Shown piece after piece: positions 8,134 through 15,869 of a stretch of 58,537 nt of DNA (position 1 is its first letter; each line of letters starts with the position of its first letter). Both the position numbers and the translations under genes were made by a program. Under the pieces are notes generated by a model that was not told where the DNA came from, did not search any database, and saw nothing but the letters and a program-made list of their open reading frames with translations. The DNA is from Pseudomonas sp. (GTDB lineage Bacteria; Pseudomonadota; Gammaproteobacteria; Pseudomonadales; Pseudomonadaceae): positions 1-58,537 of the forward strand of contig JAKUTK010000029.1 of assembly GCA_022448005.1 (NCBI GenBank), given 5' to 3'.

Positions 8134-9129
8134 TTAGCGCGCCGCCTTGCCAAACAACCGCAGCCGGCTCACACCGCCGTCCGGGAAGATGTTCAGGCGC
8201 ACGTGGGTGATCGGACCAAGCTTGGCGATCTGCTCGCTGAACTCGTGTTCGGCGTGCATTTCCAGCTTCTGGCTCGGCAACAGTTCACGCCAGAACAGGC
8301 TCTGGGTCTCGATCTGGCTGTCGGTGCCGCCTTTAACAAAGGCCGCCTGGATGTTGCAGCTGTCCGGGTAATTGCCTTTGAAGTGCAGGGTGTCGACGAC
8401 GATGCGCTCGATTTCGCCAGGGGTGCCCAGCGCGACGATGACCCAATCGTTGCCCGGCGTGCGGCGGCGGGCGGTTTCCCAGCCGTCGCCCATGTTGATG
8501 CCACGACCCGGGTTGAGGATGTTGCTCATGCGACCGAAATGCTCGTCGGAACAGGCCAGTGCGCGGCCGCCGTTGAGCGCCGAGGCCAGGTCGAGCTGCT
8601 CGTTGTCGCCAACCGTGCTCCAGTCGCGGTACGGAATGCCGTGCACGCGCAGACGAGCGACACCACCATCCGGGTAGATGTTGAAGCGTAGGTGGCTGAC
8701 CGGCTTGTCGAACGCGATCTCGTGGTAGTGATGGCTGTTGCCTTGCAGCTCTACCGCAGGAAGGATCTCAGTCCACTGGGTGTTGTCGTCCGGGTCGCCT
8801 TCGGCGAGGAAGCAGGCTTCCAGTGAGGCGGACGGCGGGAAGTTGCCGGTGAAGAAGCTGGTGTCGATGTCGACGCCCTTGATCGAGCCGGGCACGCCGA
8901 GGCGAATGACCGCGTGGTCGTAGCCTTCGAAGCGCTTGCGGCGCGACTCCCAGCCGTCCATCCACTTGCCGTTGTCATCGAAAACGCCCTCCTTCCATAC
9001 GGCCGGCGTCGGCTGGAACAGCCGGTTGACGTCGGCGAACCAGTCGTCAGTGACGGAGATGGCCTTGGTGCCCAGGCGGGCGTCGGCCAGGTTGACGTAT
9101 TTTTCGAAGGGTACGGCGTAGCTTTTCAT
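8134..9129 (-). CDS. alc: Allantoicase
   Basis: Allantoicase hydrolyses allantoate to ureidoglycolate and urea in the cytoplasm. The 331-residue protein consists of two homologous halves, visible as paired motifs: DGWESRRKR then [16 protein letters not shown] (about residues 58-90), and DGWETARRR then [17 protein letters not shown] (about 217-245). This jelly-roll duplication is the hallmark of the family. It lies 38 bp downstream of uraD and belongs to the puuE-uraD-alc-allA-puuD operon. Repeats follow the gene before allA. Confidence 0.95.
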   Translation of the reverse strand: MKSYAVPFEKYVNLADARLGTKAISVTDDWFADVNRLFQPTPAVWKEGVFDDNGKWMDGWESRRKRFEGYDHAVIRLGVPGSIKGVDIDTSFFTGNFPPSASLEACFLAEGDPDDNTQWTEILPAVELQGNSHHYHEIAFDKPVSHLRFNIYPDGGVARLRVHGIPYRDWSTVGDNEQLDLASALNGGRALACSDEHFGRMSNILNPGRGINMGDGWETARRRTPGNDWVIVALGTPGEIERIVVDTLHFKGNYPDSCNIQAAFVKGGTDSQIETQSLFWRELLPSQKLEMHAEHEFSEQIAKLGPITHVRLNIFPDGGVSRLRLFGKAAR

Positions 9130-9167
9130 ACGTTGTTCTTCTCTTCGTGTCGTCTGATGGTGCGTGC

Positions 9168-9683
9168 TTACATCGCCTGCAGACGGAACAGGGCGATCTT
9201 GTTGATTTCGGCCAGGGCGCGGGCGAATTCCTGCTCTTGCGAGTTGTGCATGCGTTCCTCGAAAGCGGCGAGGATCTGGTGCCGGTTACTGCCCTTGACC
9301 GCCATGATGAAGATGAAGCCGAACTTGGCCTTGTAGGCATCGTTCAGTTCGGTAAAGCGGGCGAACTCTTCAGCCGTGCATTCATGAATCCCGGCACCGG
9401 CCTGCTCAGCGGTGCTCGATGCAGTCAACTCGCCGCGTACCGCTGCCTTGCCGGCAAGGTCCGGGTGAGCGTTGATCAATGCCTGCTGGGTGTCATGGTG
9501 GGCTGACAACATCGCCTGCGACATGCGGGTGTGCATCACCTCGACGTAGTCCAGCGTCTCGTCCACCCCGGCCTGATAAACAGTGTCGGCAACCCACGGC
9601 GAGTGCTCGTAGACATCAGCGAAGGTCGAGATGAAGGCGTCGCGGTCCAGGGTGGACGGCTTGATGGTCTTGAACGGGGTCAT
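9168..9683 (-). CDS. uraD: OHCU decarboxylase (2-oxo-4-hydroxy-4-carboxy-5-ureidoimidazoline decarboxylase)
   Basis: UraD converts OHCU, the product of HIU hydrolase, to S-allantoin. The 171-residue all-helical protein has the [15 protein letters not shown] segment carrying the catalytic His, and the C-terminal [11 protein letters not shown] / [11 protein letters not shown] motif of the family. I chose the ATG at 9681-9683 because it overlaps the puuE stop codon in an ATGA arrangement and gives the normal N-terminus; the frame is open upstream to 9755 only because it runs over the end of puuE. Tight coupling to puuE is expected. Confidence 0.93.
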   Translation of the reverse strand: MTPFKTIKPSTLDRDAFISTFADVYEHSPWVADTVYQAGVDETLDYVEVMHTRMSQAMLSAHHDTQQALINAHPDLAGKAAVRGELTASSTAEQAGAGIHECTAEEFARFTELNDAYKAKFGFIFIMAVKGSNRHQILAAFEERMHNSQEQEFARALAEINKIALFRLQAM

Positions 9684-10612
9684 AGGCTGCGTTCCTGAGT
9701 AAGCGGGTGAGTCGAGTGCCAGTGGCGGGCTATGTCGACACGGCGGGCGAACCATACCTGCTCGTGGCCCTTGGCGTACTCGATGAAGCGCTGCAGCGCG
9801 GCAAGACGTGCGGGACGGCCCAGCAAGCGGCAGTGCATGCCAATGGACAGCATCTTTGGCGCGCCTTCACAGCCTTCGGCATAGAGCACGTCGAACGCAT
9901 CCTTCAGGTAATTGAAGAAGTCGTCACCGGTATTGAAGCCCTGCACCTGGGTGAAACGCATGTCGTTGGTGTCCAGCGTGTAGGGGATCACCAGGTGTGG
10001 CTTGTCGGGCGTCGATTCCGGGTCCCAGTAGGGCAGGTCGTCGTCATAAGTATCGGAGTCATAGAGGAAGCCGCCTTCCTCGCGCACCAGCCGGCGAGTG
10101 TTCGGCCCGGTGCGGCCGGTGTACCAGCCCAGCGGACGCTCGCCGGTGATGTCGGTAAGGATGCGGATGGCTTCCTGCATGTGCTCGCGCTCTTGCGCTT
10201 CATCCATGTACTGGTAGTCGATCCAGCGATAGCCATGGCTGCAGATCTCGTGCCCGTCGGCGGCCATGGCCTTGATCACGTCCGGATGACGCTGCGCCGC
10301 CATCGCTACGGCGAAGATCGTGAGCGGAATGTCGTTCTTGCGGAACAGCTTGAGCAGGCGCCATACCCCGGCACGGCTACCGTATTCGTAGAGCGACTCC
10401 ATGCTCATGTTGCGCACGCCCTGCAGGGGCTGGGCTGACACCATCTCGGACAGGAAGGCTTCGGACTCCTTGTCGCCATGCAGTAAGCAACGCTCGCCGC
10501 CTTCTTCGTAGTTGAGCACGAACGACAGGGCGATACGGGCATTGCCCGGCCATTGCGGATGGGGTGGATTCTCGGCATAGCCGATGAGGTCGCGAGGGTA
10601 GTCTGCGCTCAC
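9680..10612 (-). CDS. puuE: Allantoinase PuuE (polysaccharide-deacetylase-like)
   Basis: PuuE is the cofactor-independent allantoinase of pseudomonads, a NodB-fold protein unrelated to the metal-dependent AllB, and makes allantoate from allantoin. The 310-residue protein starts SADYPRDLIGYAENPPHP and has FVLNYEEGGE, ICSHGYRWIDYQ and GWYTGRTGPNTRRL, all typical of the family. I chose GTG at 10610-10612: AAGGA stands at proper spacing and the N-terminus then matches homologues; the frame is open up to 10663. It is the first gene of the ureide operon, and a TTGTATACAA operator lies about 65 bp upstream. Confidence 0.93.
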   Translation of the reverse strand: MSADYPRDLIGYAENPPHPQWPGNARIALSFVLNYEEGGERCLLHGDKESEAFLSEMVSAQPLQGVRNMSMESLYEYGSRAGVWRLLKLFRKNDIPLTIFAVAMAAQRHPDVIKAMAADGHEICSHGYRWIDYQYMDEAQEREHMQEAIRILTDITGERPLGWYTGRTGPNTRRLVREEGGFLYDSDTYDDDLPYWDPESTPDKPHLVIPYTLDTNDMRFTQVQGFNTGDDFFNYLKDAFDVLYAEGCEGAPKMLSIGMHCRLLGRPARLAALQRFIEYAKGHEQVWFARRVDIARHWHSTHPLTQERSL

Positions 10613-10677
10613 TGTTGTTATTCCTTGTTTGATCCGCGGGTTGCCGCTGTAAAGTGCGGGCAACCGTCATGGCTCAA

Positions 10678-10687
10678 TTGTATACAA
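10678..10687. promoter_or_regulatory. Putative GntR operator TTGTATACAA at the puuE promoter
   Basis: A perfect 10-bp palindrome in the 358-bp divergent region between puuE and the HIU hydrolase gene. The identical sequence occurs at 13786-13795. Apart from this site, the one at 10847 and an AAGAGGAGG at 10927-10935, I see no gene in the divergent region. Confidence 0.65.
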
Positions 10688-10846
10688 AACGTTTTGCGGT
10701 TTGTAAATGAAAAATCTCGACAAGCTGACCGTCTGAACCTGGGGTCTTGGCATTCACCTCATGGTGTTCATTGCACAGTCGGCCAGCCAGAGCCTTGCCA
10801 TCCGATGCTGACCAGCAGGAACTGAGCCAAGGTGAGGAATTATAAA

Positions 10847-10856
10847 CTGTGTACAA
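10847..10856. promoter_or_regulatory. Putative GntR operator CTGTGTACAA at the HIU hydrolase promoter
   Basis: Nine of ten bases fit TTGTRYACAA. It lies 169 bp from the puuE-side site. A possible -10 element (TATGCT near 10899) lies about 45 bp downstream, so the site would sit just upstream of the hiuH promoter. Confidence 0.5.
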
Positions 10857-10970
10857 TTTTTGCTGAAACTGTCTTTGTTTTTTCTTGCGGGATGCTATGC
10901 TCGGCTCACTCCACCACTCACCCACCAAGAGGAGGCGGGCATTGGCGGCCAATCGCTGATGCTGGAATCT

Positions 10971-11324
10971 ATGGGACGTTTGACTACTCATGTACTGGAT
11001 GCCGCTCACGGCTGCCCAGGCAGCAATATCCGCATTGAACTCTATCGCGTTGAAGGCGAACGCCTGGAGCTGGTGACCACGCGCCAGACCAACAGCGATG
11101 GCCGCTGCGATTCACCTCTGCTGGACGGTGACGACTATCGTTCCGGCGTCTATCAGCTGCAGTTCTCGGCGGGCGACTATTACCGCGGACGCGGCGTAAC
11201 GCTGCCCGAGCCGGCTTTTCTCGACGTGGTGGTACTGCGCTTCGGCATCAGCGCCGAGCAGGATCATTACCACGTGCCGCTACTGATTTCGCCGTACAGC
11301 TACTCGACCTATCGAGGCAGCTGA
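10971..11324 (+). CDS. uraH: 5-hydroxyisourate hydrolase (transthyretin-like)
   Basis: This enzyme hydrolyses 5-hydroxyisourate, the PuuD product, to OHCU, the UraD substrate. The 117-residue protein has [13 protein letters not shown] at the N-terminus and the diagnostic C-terminal tetrapeptide YRGS in [11 protein letters not shown], with the active-site His in DHYHVPLL. I chose the ATG at 10971 from the family N-terminus. The start is not settled: the strongest ribosome-binding sequence (AAGAGGAGG, 10927-10935) stands 5 nt before an in-frame ATT at 10941, another ATG lies at 10959, and the frame stays open to a TTG at 10860. It is transcribed divergently from the puuE operon and has its own terminator. 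Confidence 0.92.
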   Translation: MGRLTTHVLDAAHGCPGSNIRIELYRVEGERLELVTTRQTNSDGRCDSPLLDGDDYRSGVYQLQFSAGDYYRGRGVTLPEPAFLDVVVLRFGISAEQDHYHVPLLISPYSYSTYRGS

Positions 11325-11400
11325 TGGCATCTGCCGTGCCGTTATCGGTACGGCGGTTACCTCTCCCATGCGTGAAACCTTGACTCCCCTGAGTCCCCGG

Positions 11401-11427
11401 ACCCGCCTCTAAGGCGGGTTTTTTTTG
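11401..11427 (+). terminator. Terminator after uraH
   Basis: ACCCGCCT and AGGCGGGT pair around a CTA loop (11401-11419), followed by eight T residues. It lies about 77 bp after the uraH stop. Confidence 0.9.
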
Positions 11428-11514
11428 AGGTGGGCGTTGGGTGGCGTCTGACCGCTGTTGGGTCAGGCCAGGAGGGTGGCTAGCGCGAAGCTTACCCACC
11501 GCTTCATGGAACCC

Positions 11515-12141
11515 TCACCGACTCATCAAAGAAGCCGCTCCCGCGCCTCCAAACAGCGCAGCGCTGGTTCGGTTGAACCAAACCTGCCCCTTCCCGGTGC
11601 GCAGGTAGCGCGCCGCGCCATGCGCCCCCAGCCCGTACGCCAGCTTGCAGCAGAGGTCCAGCACCGCCCAGGTCAGGATCATCACCAGCAGCTGCGGCAT
11701 GAAGGGCCGATCCGCACTGAGGAATTGCGGCAGGAAGGCCGCAAAGAACAGGATGTCTTTCGGGTTGCTGGCGCCCAGGCCAAACGCGCGCCAGAACAGC
11801 TGGTGAAAGCGCGGGCTGACCTCAGCGGTCGCCACACTGGGGGCGTTGGCGGGGCGGCGAGATTCCTGCCAGCTCTGCCAGGCCAGATAGAACAAGTAGA
11901 AGGCGCCGATGATTTTCAGAACGCTGAATACCTGCTCGGACGCCAGCAGTAGCGCCCCAAGCCCCAACGCCGAGGCGCAGAGCAGACAGATCGAGGCGCT
12001 GACGCCGCCTACGAAGGCCGGCCAGGAACGGCGGAGTCCGTAGTTGAGACTGTTGCTGATCATCAGCAGCGACAGCGGGCCGGGGATCAGGATGACCACC
12101 AGCGCCGCGCTCGCAAACAACAACCAGGTTTCCAGGCTCAT
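11515..12141 (-). CDS. LysE/RhtB-family amino-acid exporter
   Basis: The 208-residue inner-membrane protein has the family N-terminal motif VVILIPGPLSLLMISNSLNYG, about six membrane segments, and GASNPKDILFFAAFLPQF in the middle, matching the NPK motif of LysE/RhtB exporters. The ATG at 12139-12141 is preceded by AGGAG; the open frame extends to 12216 without a good site. Substrate cannot be told. It lies between uraH and the azgA-type gene, in the place where I recall a transporter gene in P. aeruginosa, but no functional link to purines is evident. Confidence 0.85.
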   Translation of the reverse strand: MSLETWLLFASAALVVILIPGPLSLLMISNSLNYGLRRSWPAFVGGVSASICLLCASALGLGALLLASEQVFSVLKIIGAFYLFYLAWQSWQESRRPANAPSVATAEVSPRFHQLFWRAFGLGASNPKDILFFAAFLPQFLSADRPFMPQLLVMILTWAVLDLCCKLAYGLGAHGAARYLRTGKGQVWFNRTSAALFGGAGAASLMSR

Positions 12142-12269
12142 TTCGGCACTCCTCGGTAGGCAATAAAAAATGTACGTAGCGGGGTGAGCTACCACGCGGC
12201 TGTGACGGTGGGGCAAGTTGTATCACCACCACAGTTCTACCAACCGCAATCCGCAGGCATCAAAACGTC

Positions 12270-12298
12270 AAAAAGCCCCACCGCCGGAACGGTGGGGC
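12270..12298 (-). terminator. Terminator after the AzgA-type permease gene
   Basis: GCCCCACCG (12275-12283) and CGGTGGGGC (12290-12298) form a 9-bp stem with a run of T on the minus strand (12270-12274). It lies 16 bp after the permease stop codon. Confidence 0.88.
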
Positions 12299-12313
12299 CA
12301 CTGGTTCGCCTGA

Positions 12314-13660
12314 TTAAAGAAAGGCGAACTTGGCGATGAAGATCACGCACAACACGTACAGGCTGATCGAGACCTTGTCGCGTTGTCCGGTCAGCAGCTT
12401 GAGCGTTGCATAGGTCAGGAACCCCAGCGCGATGCCATTGGCGATGGAGAAGGTCAGCGGCATCATCACCACGGTGACGATAGCCGGAATGGTGTCGGTG
12501 TGATCCTTCCAGTCGATATTGGCCAGACCGCTCATCATCAGCATCGCGACGTAAATCAACGCCCCCGCAGTTGCATAGGCAGGGATCATGCCGGCCAGCG
12601 GCGCGAAGAACATCGCGATAAGGAACAGTGCGCCGACGGTCACCGCAGTCAAGCCGGTGCGTCCGCCCGCGGCAACGCCTGAAGCGCTTTCCACATAGCT
12701 GGTCACCGGCGGACAGCCTACGAAGGCACCCACGACGCTGGACGTGCTGTCGGCTTTCAGCGCGCGGGAGAGGTTCTGGATCTTGCCGTCCTCATCCACC
12801 AGGTGCGCACGGTGCGCGACGCCCATCAGGGTGCCGGCGGTATCGAACATGTTCACGAAGAGGAACGCGAGGATCACGCTGACCATCGCGACATTCAGCG
12901 CGCCGGCGATATCCATCGCCAGCCAGGTCGGCGCCAGGCTGGGCGGCATCGACACCACGCCGTTGTACTCGACCAGACCCATTGCCCAGCCGATGCCGGT
13001 CACCACCAGCATGCTCAGCAGGATGGCACCGAAGACGTTGCGGTGGCTGAGCACGGCGATCATCAGGAAGCACACCGCCGCGAGCAGGGCAGTGGGCTCG
13101 CCGAACGAACCCATGGTCAGCAGGGTGGCCGGGCTGTCGACAACGATGCCTGCGGTCTTGAGGCCAATCAGCCCGAGAAACAACCCGACCCCGGCGCCCA
13201 TGGCGAAGCGCAGGCTCATTGGAATGCTGTTGAGCAACCATTCGCGCAGGCTGGACAGGCTCATGATCATGAACAGGATGCCGGAGATGAACACCGCGCC
13301 AAGGGCGATCTCCCAGCTGTAGCCCATCTCGCCAACCACGGTATAGGTGAAGAACGCGTTGAGGCCCATGCCCGGTGCCAGGCCCACCGGCCAGTTGGCG
13401 TACAGGCCCATCAAGAGGCAGCCGAGGGCCGCCCCGATGCAGGTGGCAACGAATGCGGCGCCGTGGTCGATACCCGCATCGGCCATGATGTTCGGGTTGA
13501 CGAAGATGATGTAAGCCATGGTGACGAAGGTCGTCAGGCCGGCTAGCAACTCTGTCTTGATAGTGGTTCGGTGAGCACTGAGTTTGAAGAATCGGTCGAG
13601 CAAGCCGGGGTTTTTCGGCTGCAGGCCGAGGGCCGGCTGTTCCTGCTTGGTGGTTTCCAC
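12314..13660 (-). CDS. AzgA/GhxP-type adenine/guanine/hypoxanthine permease
   Basis: The protein (448 residues from the chosen start) is of the AzgA/COG2252 branch of the nucleobase transporters. Typical motifs are ELLAGLTTFVTMAYIIFVNP, APGMGLNAFFTYTVV, the TM8 segment NMFDTAGTLMGVAHRA and CPPVTSYVESASGVAAGGRTG. It should import hypoxanthine, guanine or adenine with protons, feeding guaD and xdhAB. I chose GTG at 13658-13660, preceded by GATGAGGA; an in-frame GTG at 13691-13693 is possible but has a poorer site. The promoter region carries both a TTGACC-N4-GGTCAG palindrome and a TTGTATACAA operator, so two regulators may act on it. Confidence 0.9.
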   Translation of the reverse strand: METTKQEQPALGLQPKNPGLLDRFFKLSAHRTTIKTELLAGLTTFVTMAYIIFVNPNIMADAGIDHGAAFVATCIGAALGCLLMGLYANWPVGLAPGMGLNAFFTYTVVGEMGYSWEIALGAVFISGILFMIMSLSSLREWLLNSIPMSLRFAMGAGVGLFLGLIGLKTAGIVVDSPATLLTMGSFGEPTALLAAVCFLMIAVLSHRNVFGAILLSMLVVTGIGWAMGLVEYNGVVSMPPSLAPTWLAMDIAGALNVAMVSVILAFLFVNMFDTAGTLMGVAHRAHLVDEDGKIQNLSRALKADSTSSVVGAFVGCPPVTSYVESASGVAAGGRTGLTAVTVGALFLIAMFFAPLAGMIPAYATAGALIYVAMLMMSGLANIDWKDHTDTIPAIVTVVMMPLTFSIANGIALGFLTYATLKLLTGQRDKVSISLYVLCVIFIAKFAFL

Positions 13661-13746
13661 AAGGTGTTCCTCATCGTTCTTGTTGTCTATCACCTAGAGC
13701 AGTGCTCTCGAGGGCAGGTGATGGTGGGGCGCTTTCATTCGGTTTG

Positions 13747-13762
13747 TTGACCGAAAGGTCAG
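13747..13762. promoter_or_regulatory. Palindrome TTGACCGAAAGGTCAG upstream of the AzgA-type gene
   Basis: TTGACC and GGTCAG flank a 4-bp centre. The inner 14 bp (TGACCGAAAGGTCA) match the reverse complement of the first xdhA-promoter dyad (TGACTTTTCGGTCA, 24227-24240) at 13 of 14 positions. The arrangement also resembles the E. coli RutR box as I recall it (TTGACCA-NN-TGGTCAA). No TetR-family gene was found in the window, so the cognate regulator is unknown. Confidence 0.55.
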
Positions 13763-13785
13763 AAAGGCTTGACGCGATTATGCTT

Positions 13786-13795
13786 TTGTATACAA
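13786..13795. promoter_or_regulatory. Putative GntR operator TTGTATACAA at the AzgA-type promoter
   Basis: A perfect palindrome identical to the puuE-side site. It lies 24 bp upstream of the TTGACC-type palindrome. The 367-bp region between the azgA-type and gntR genes contains these sites and the 13917 site; I see no gene in it. Confidence 0.65.
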
Positions 13796-13916
13796 GAAAT
13801 GCAACAGGCATTTCGGTGACTTTGGCGTATTCGCTGTTCCCGCTAAGCAATGTTGAGGTGAAAGAGCACGCAGTAGGGCGTCTTCTCGACATTCTGGAAT
13901 ATTTCTGGATTCACTG

Positions 13917-13928
13917 ATTGTGCACAAT
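13917..13928. promoter_or_regulatory. Putative GntR operator ATTGTGCACAAT, autoregulatory
   Basis: A perfect 12-bp palindrome about 100 bp upstream of the GntR regulator ATG, identical to the 12-bp site upstream of the first NCS2 gene. Autoregulation of the gntR gene is the simplest reading. Confidence 0.65.
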
Positions 13929-14027
13929 AAAAAGCGCTTTATTTCCTTGTTTCGCTGTTGGCGACTCCCAGCTGCGTAACGAAAGGCAGTAAAGTTCGAT
14001 CTGCCGACAATTCCGACGCGAGTCACC

Positions 14028-14783
14028 ATGAACGAACAGTTGCAGCCTCTGAAAAAGCCGACACGAAGCGGCAAGGCCCGTACCGGGACCCAGGACGACA
14101 TCGTTTACGCCCACATCTTTGATGCAATCCTTGAACAGCGCCTGGCACCGGGCACCAAGCTCAGCGAAGAGGCGTTGGGCGAGATTTTCGGCGTGAGTCG
14201 CACCATCATTCGTCGCGCCTTGTCACGGCTGGCCCATGAAGGCGTGGTGCTGCTGCGGCCCAATCGCGGCGCGGTAGTTGCCAGCCCGAGCGTCGATGAA
14301 GCGCGGCAGATCTTCTTTGCCCGGCGCATGGTGGAACGCGCGATTACCGAGCTGGCCGTGCAACATGCCAGCGCTGAGCAGCTGAGCGAGCTACGGCAAA
14401 TGGTGACCGACGAGCAGGACTGTTTCGCCCGCGGCGATCGCGGCGCTGGAATCCGTCTTTCCGGGGAGTTTCATCTGAAGCTGGCCGAAGCGGCGAAGAA
14501 CGCGCCGCTGGTGAGCTTCCAACGCAGCCTGGTGTCGCAGACCTCACTGATCATCGCGCAGTACGAAAGCGGCAATCGCTCACATTGCTCGTTCGATGAA
14601 CACAACGAGCTGATCGACGCCATCGCCGCGCGAGACAGCGAAAAGGCGGTGCGCCTGATGATGCATCACATGGATCACATCGACAGCAAGCTCAACCTCG
14701 ATGAAGACAGCGCGTCGGATGATCTCCATGCGGTGTTTTCGCACCTGGCCCTGGCCAAGAAAAAGCCGCGTACAGCCCGTTAG
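14028..14783 (+). CDS. GntR-family (FCD) regulator of purine catabolism
   Basis: The 251-residue protein has an N-terminal GntR winged helix-turn-helix (about residues 23-90: KLSEEALGEIFGVSRTIIRRA, then LLRPNRGAVV) and a C-terminal FCD ligand domain (about 95-230) with the acidic/histidine metal-site residues in SGEFHLKLAEAA, DEHNELIDAI and MMHHMDHID. Five TTGTRYACAA palindromes near purine gene starts, one in front of this gene, make it the likely local regulator. The inducer is probably a pathway metabolite such as urate or xanthine, but nothing in the sequence says which. Confidence 0.88.
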   Translation: MNEQLQPLKKPTRSGKARTGTQDDIVYAHIFDAILEQRLAPGTKLSEEALGEIFGVSRTIIRRALSRLAHEGVVLLRPNRGAVVASPSVDEARQIFFARRMVERAITELAVQHASAEQLSELRQMVTDEQDCFARGDRGAGIRLSGEFHLKLAEAAKNAPLVSFQRSLVSQTSLIIAQYESGNRSHCSFDEHNELIDAIAARDSEKAVRLMMHHMDHIDSKLNLDEDSASDDLHAVFSHLALAKKKPRTAR

Positions 14784-15197
14784 GTTCCGTCCAGCTTCAA
14801 GTGGAATTGGCTCGGTGCGTCTCTGACGGCCGAGCCGCTGGAGACGCCGCTCTCGCGTCCGCGCTCACCTTTCTATCAGCTCTGCACTGAGCTCCATCTC
14901 CTTCGGACAGCGCTTCGCTAAACGTCCCGCCATCCAGCGTTAAGTCAAAAAAGCCCACCAATTTCTGTCTCGTTCGTTTGAGGCTGCACACGGTGCTGGT
15001 CGGCCCGCTATCCGTTTTCCAACTCGTACCTAGTGCCGCCTGGCTCGCCGCGCTGCGCCTCAATCTCTAGCGGTGCATATCACCATTGTGCGGGACGATC
15101 TCGATGCGCATAATGTTATGTTATAACCAGTACGTTAGGCGCTTCCGCTTGTACGGTCGAACGGTGTGTTGCGGGTGCCGGAATATCCGAGGTGATG
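14784..15197. other. Intergenic stretch without a recognised gene
   Basis: The 414 bp between gntR and the zinc ABC operon hold a Zur-box-like dyad at 15115-15127. An 88-codon minus-strand frame (14797-15063) has no ribosome-binding site and no family I recognise, so I leave it uncalled. No clear terminator for gntR was seen. Confidence 0.5.
15115..15127. promoter_or_regulatory. Zur-box-like dyad GTTATGTTATAAC
   Basis: GTTAT and ATAAC flank a 3-bp centre. The AT-rich pattern resembles the GTTATA/TATAAC core of proteobacterial Zur sites. It lies 83 bp upstream of the metal ABC transporter start, where a Zur repressor would be expected to act. Confidence 0.6.
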
Positions 15198-15869
15198 ATG
15201 ATTCAATTCCATGGTTTGCAATGGGGCGCGGCCGGGCGAGCGCTGACGCCGCCGCTGGATCTCGCGCTGGAGGCTGGAAGCCTGACGGCTGTGATCGGTA
15301 GCAATGGATCAGGAAAGAGCAGTCTGCTCAAGGTGATCGCCGGGCTGGATCGGCCGGTTGCGGGGCGGATCGATATTGGCGTTCCACTTCTGGGTGGGGT
15401 GTCTTATTTGCCTCAACAGCAGCATGTCGACCGGCAATTTCCGATTCGCCTGGCTGAACTGGTCAGCGGCGGTTTCTGGCGTAGCCGTCTCGGGCGTGCC
15501 GAGCGCCAGACACGTTTGAAACAAACGTTGGCGGATTGGGGCCTATTTAATTTGCAAACCCAGGGCCTGCACGCGTTGTCCGGCGGGGAATTGCAGCGAG
15601 CGCTGTTGGCGCGTCTGAGTCTGACTGACGCCCAGGTGCTGTTGCTGGATGAGCCAGAGGCGGCGCTGGATGACGTGGGGCTGCGTTTGCTCTGGCAGCA
15701 TATTGAGCGCTGGCGGCAGCAGGGAAGGACTCTGGTCCTCGTCAGCCACAACCTTGCAGGTCTTAGCGAAAAGCGCTGCGGCGGCTTGCTGATCGCGCGC
15801 AACGGGTGCATCGCCGCGCCCATCCAGCAGTTCATGGCCGACCGTCAACGGCTTGGGCAGGTCGCGTGA
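15198..15869 (+). CDS. Zinc/manganese ABC transporter, ATPase subunit
   Basis: The 223-residue ABC ATPase has Walker A GSNGSGKSS (near residue 37), the signature LSGGE, Walker B VLLLDEPEAALDD and the switch histidine in LVSHNL. It is the energising subunit of a cluster A-I metal importer. Three starts are possible (GTG 15192, ATG 15195, ATG 15198); I took 15198, which gives workable spacing from CGAGG. The gene order ATPase-permease-binding protein matches the AztABC zinc systems, though no aztD-like chaperone gene follows. A Zur-box-like dyad lies upstream. Confidence 0.9.
   Translation: MIQFHGLQWGAAGRALTPPLDLALEAGSLTAVIGSNGSGKSSLLKVIAGLDRPVAGRIDIGVPLLGGVSYLPQQQHVDRQFPIRLAELVSGGFWRSRLGRAERQTRLKQTLADWGLFNLQTQGLHALSGGELQRALLARLSLTDAQVLLLDEPEAALDDVGLRLLWQHIERWRQQGRTLVLVSHNLAGLSEKRCGGLLIARNGCIAAPIQQFMADRQRLGQVA

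Noticed and set aside
10860..10970. Possible lipoprotein signal (LFFLAGC) in frame upstream of HIU hydrolase
   Set aside because: It would need a TTG start directly after the operator with no ribosome-binding site, and the promoter probably lies inside it; kept only as a finding about the start.
14797..15063. 88-codon minus-strand frame in the gntR-zinc operon gap
   Set aside because: No ribosome-binding site, no recognisable family, biased composition; left as non-coding.
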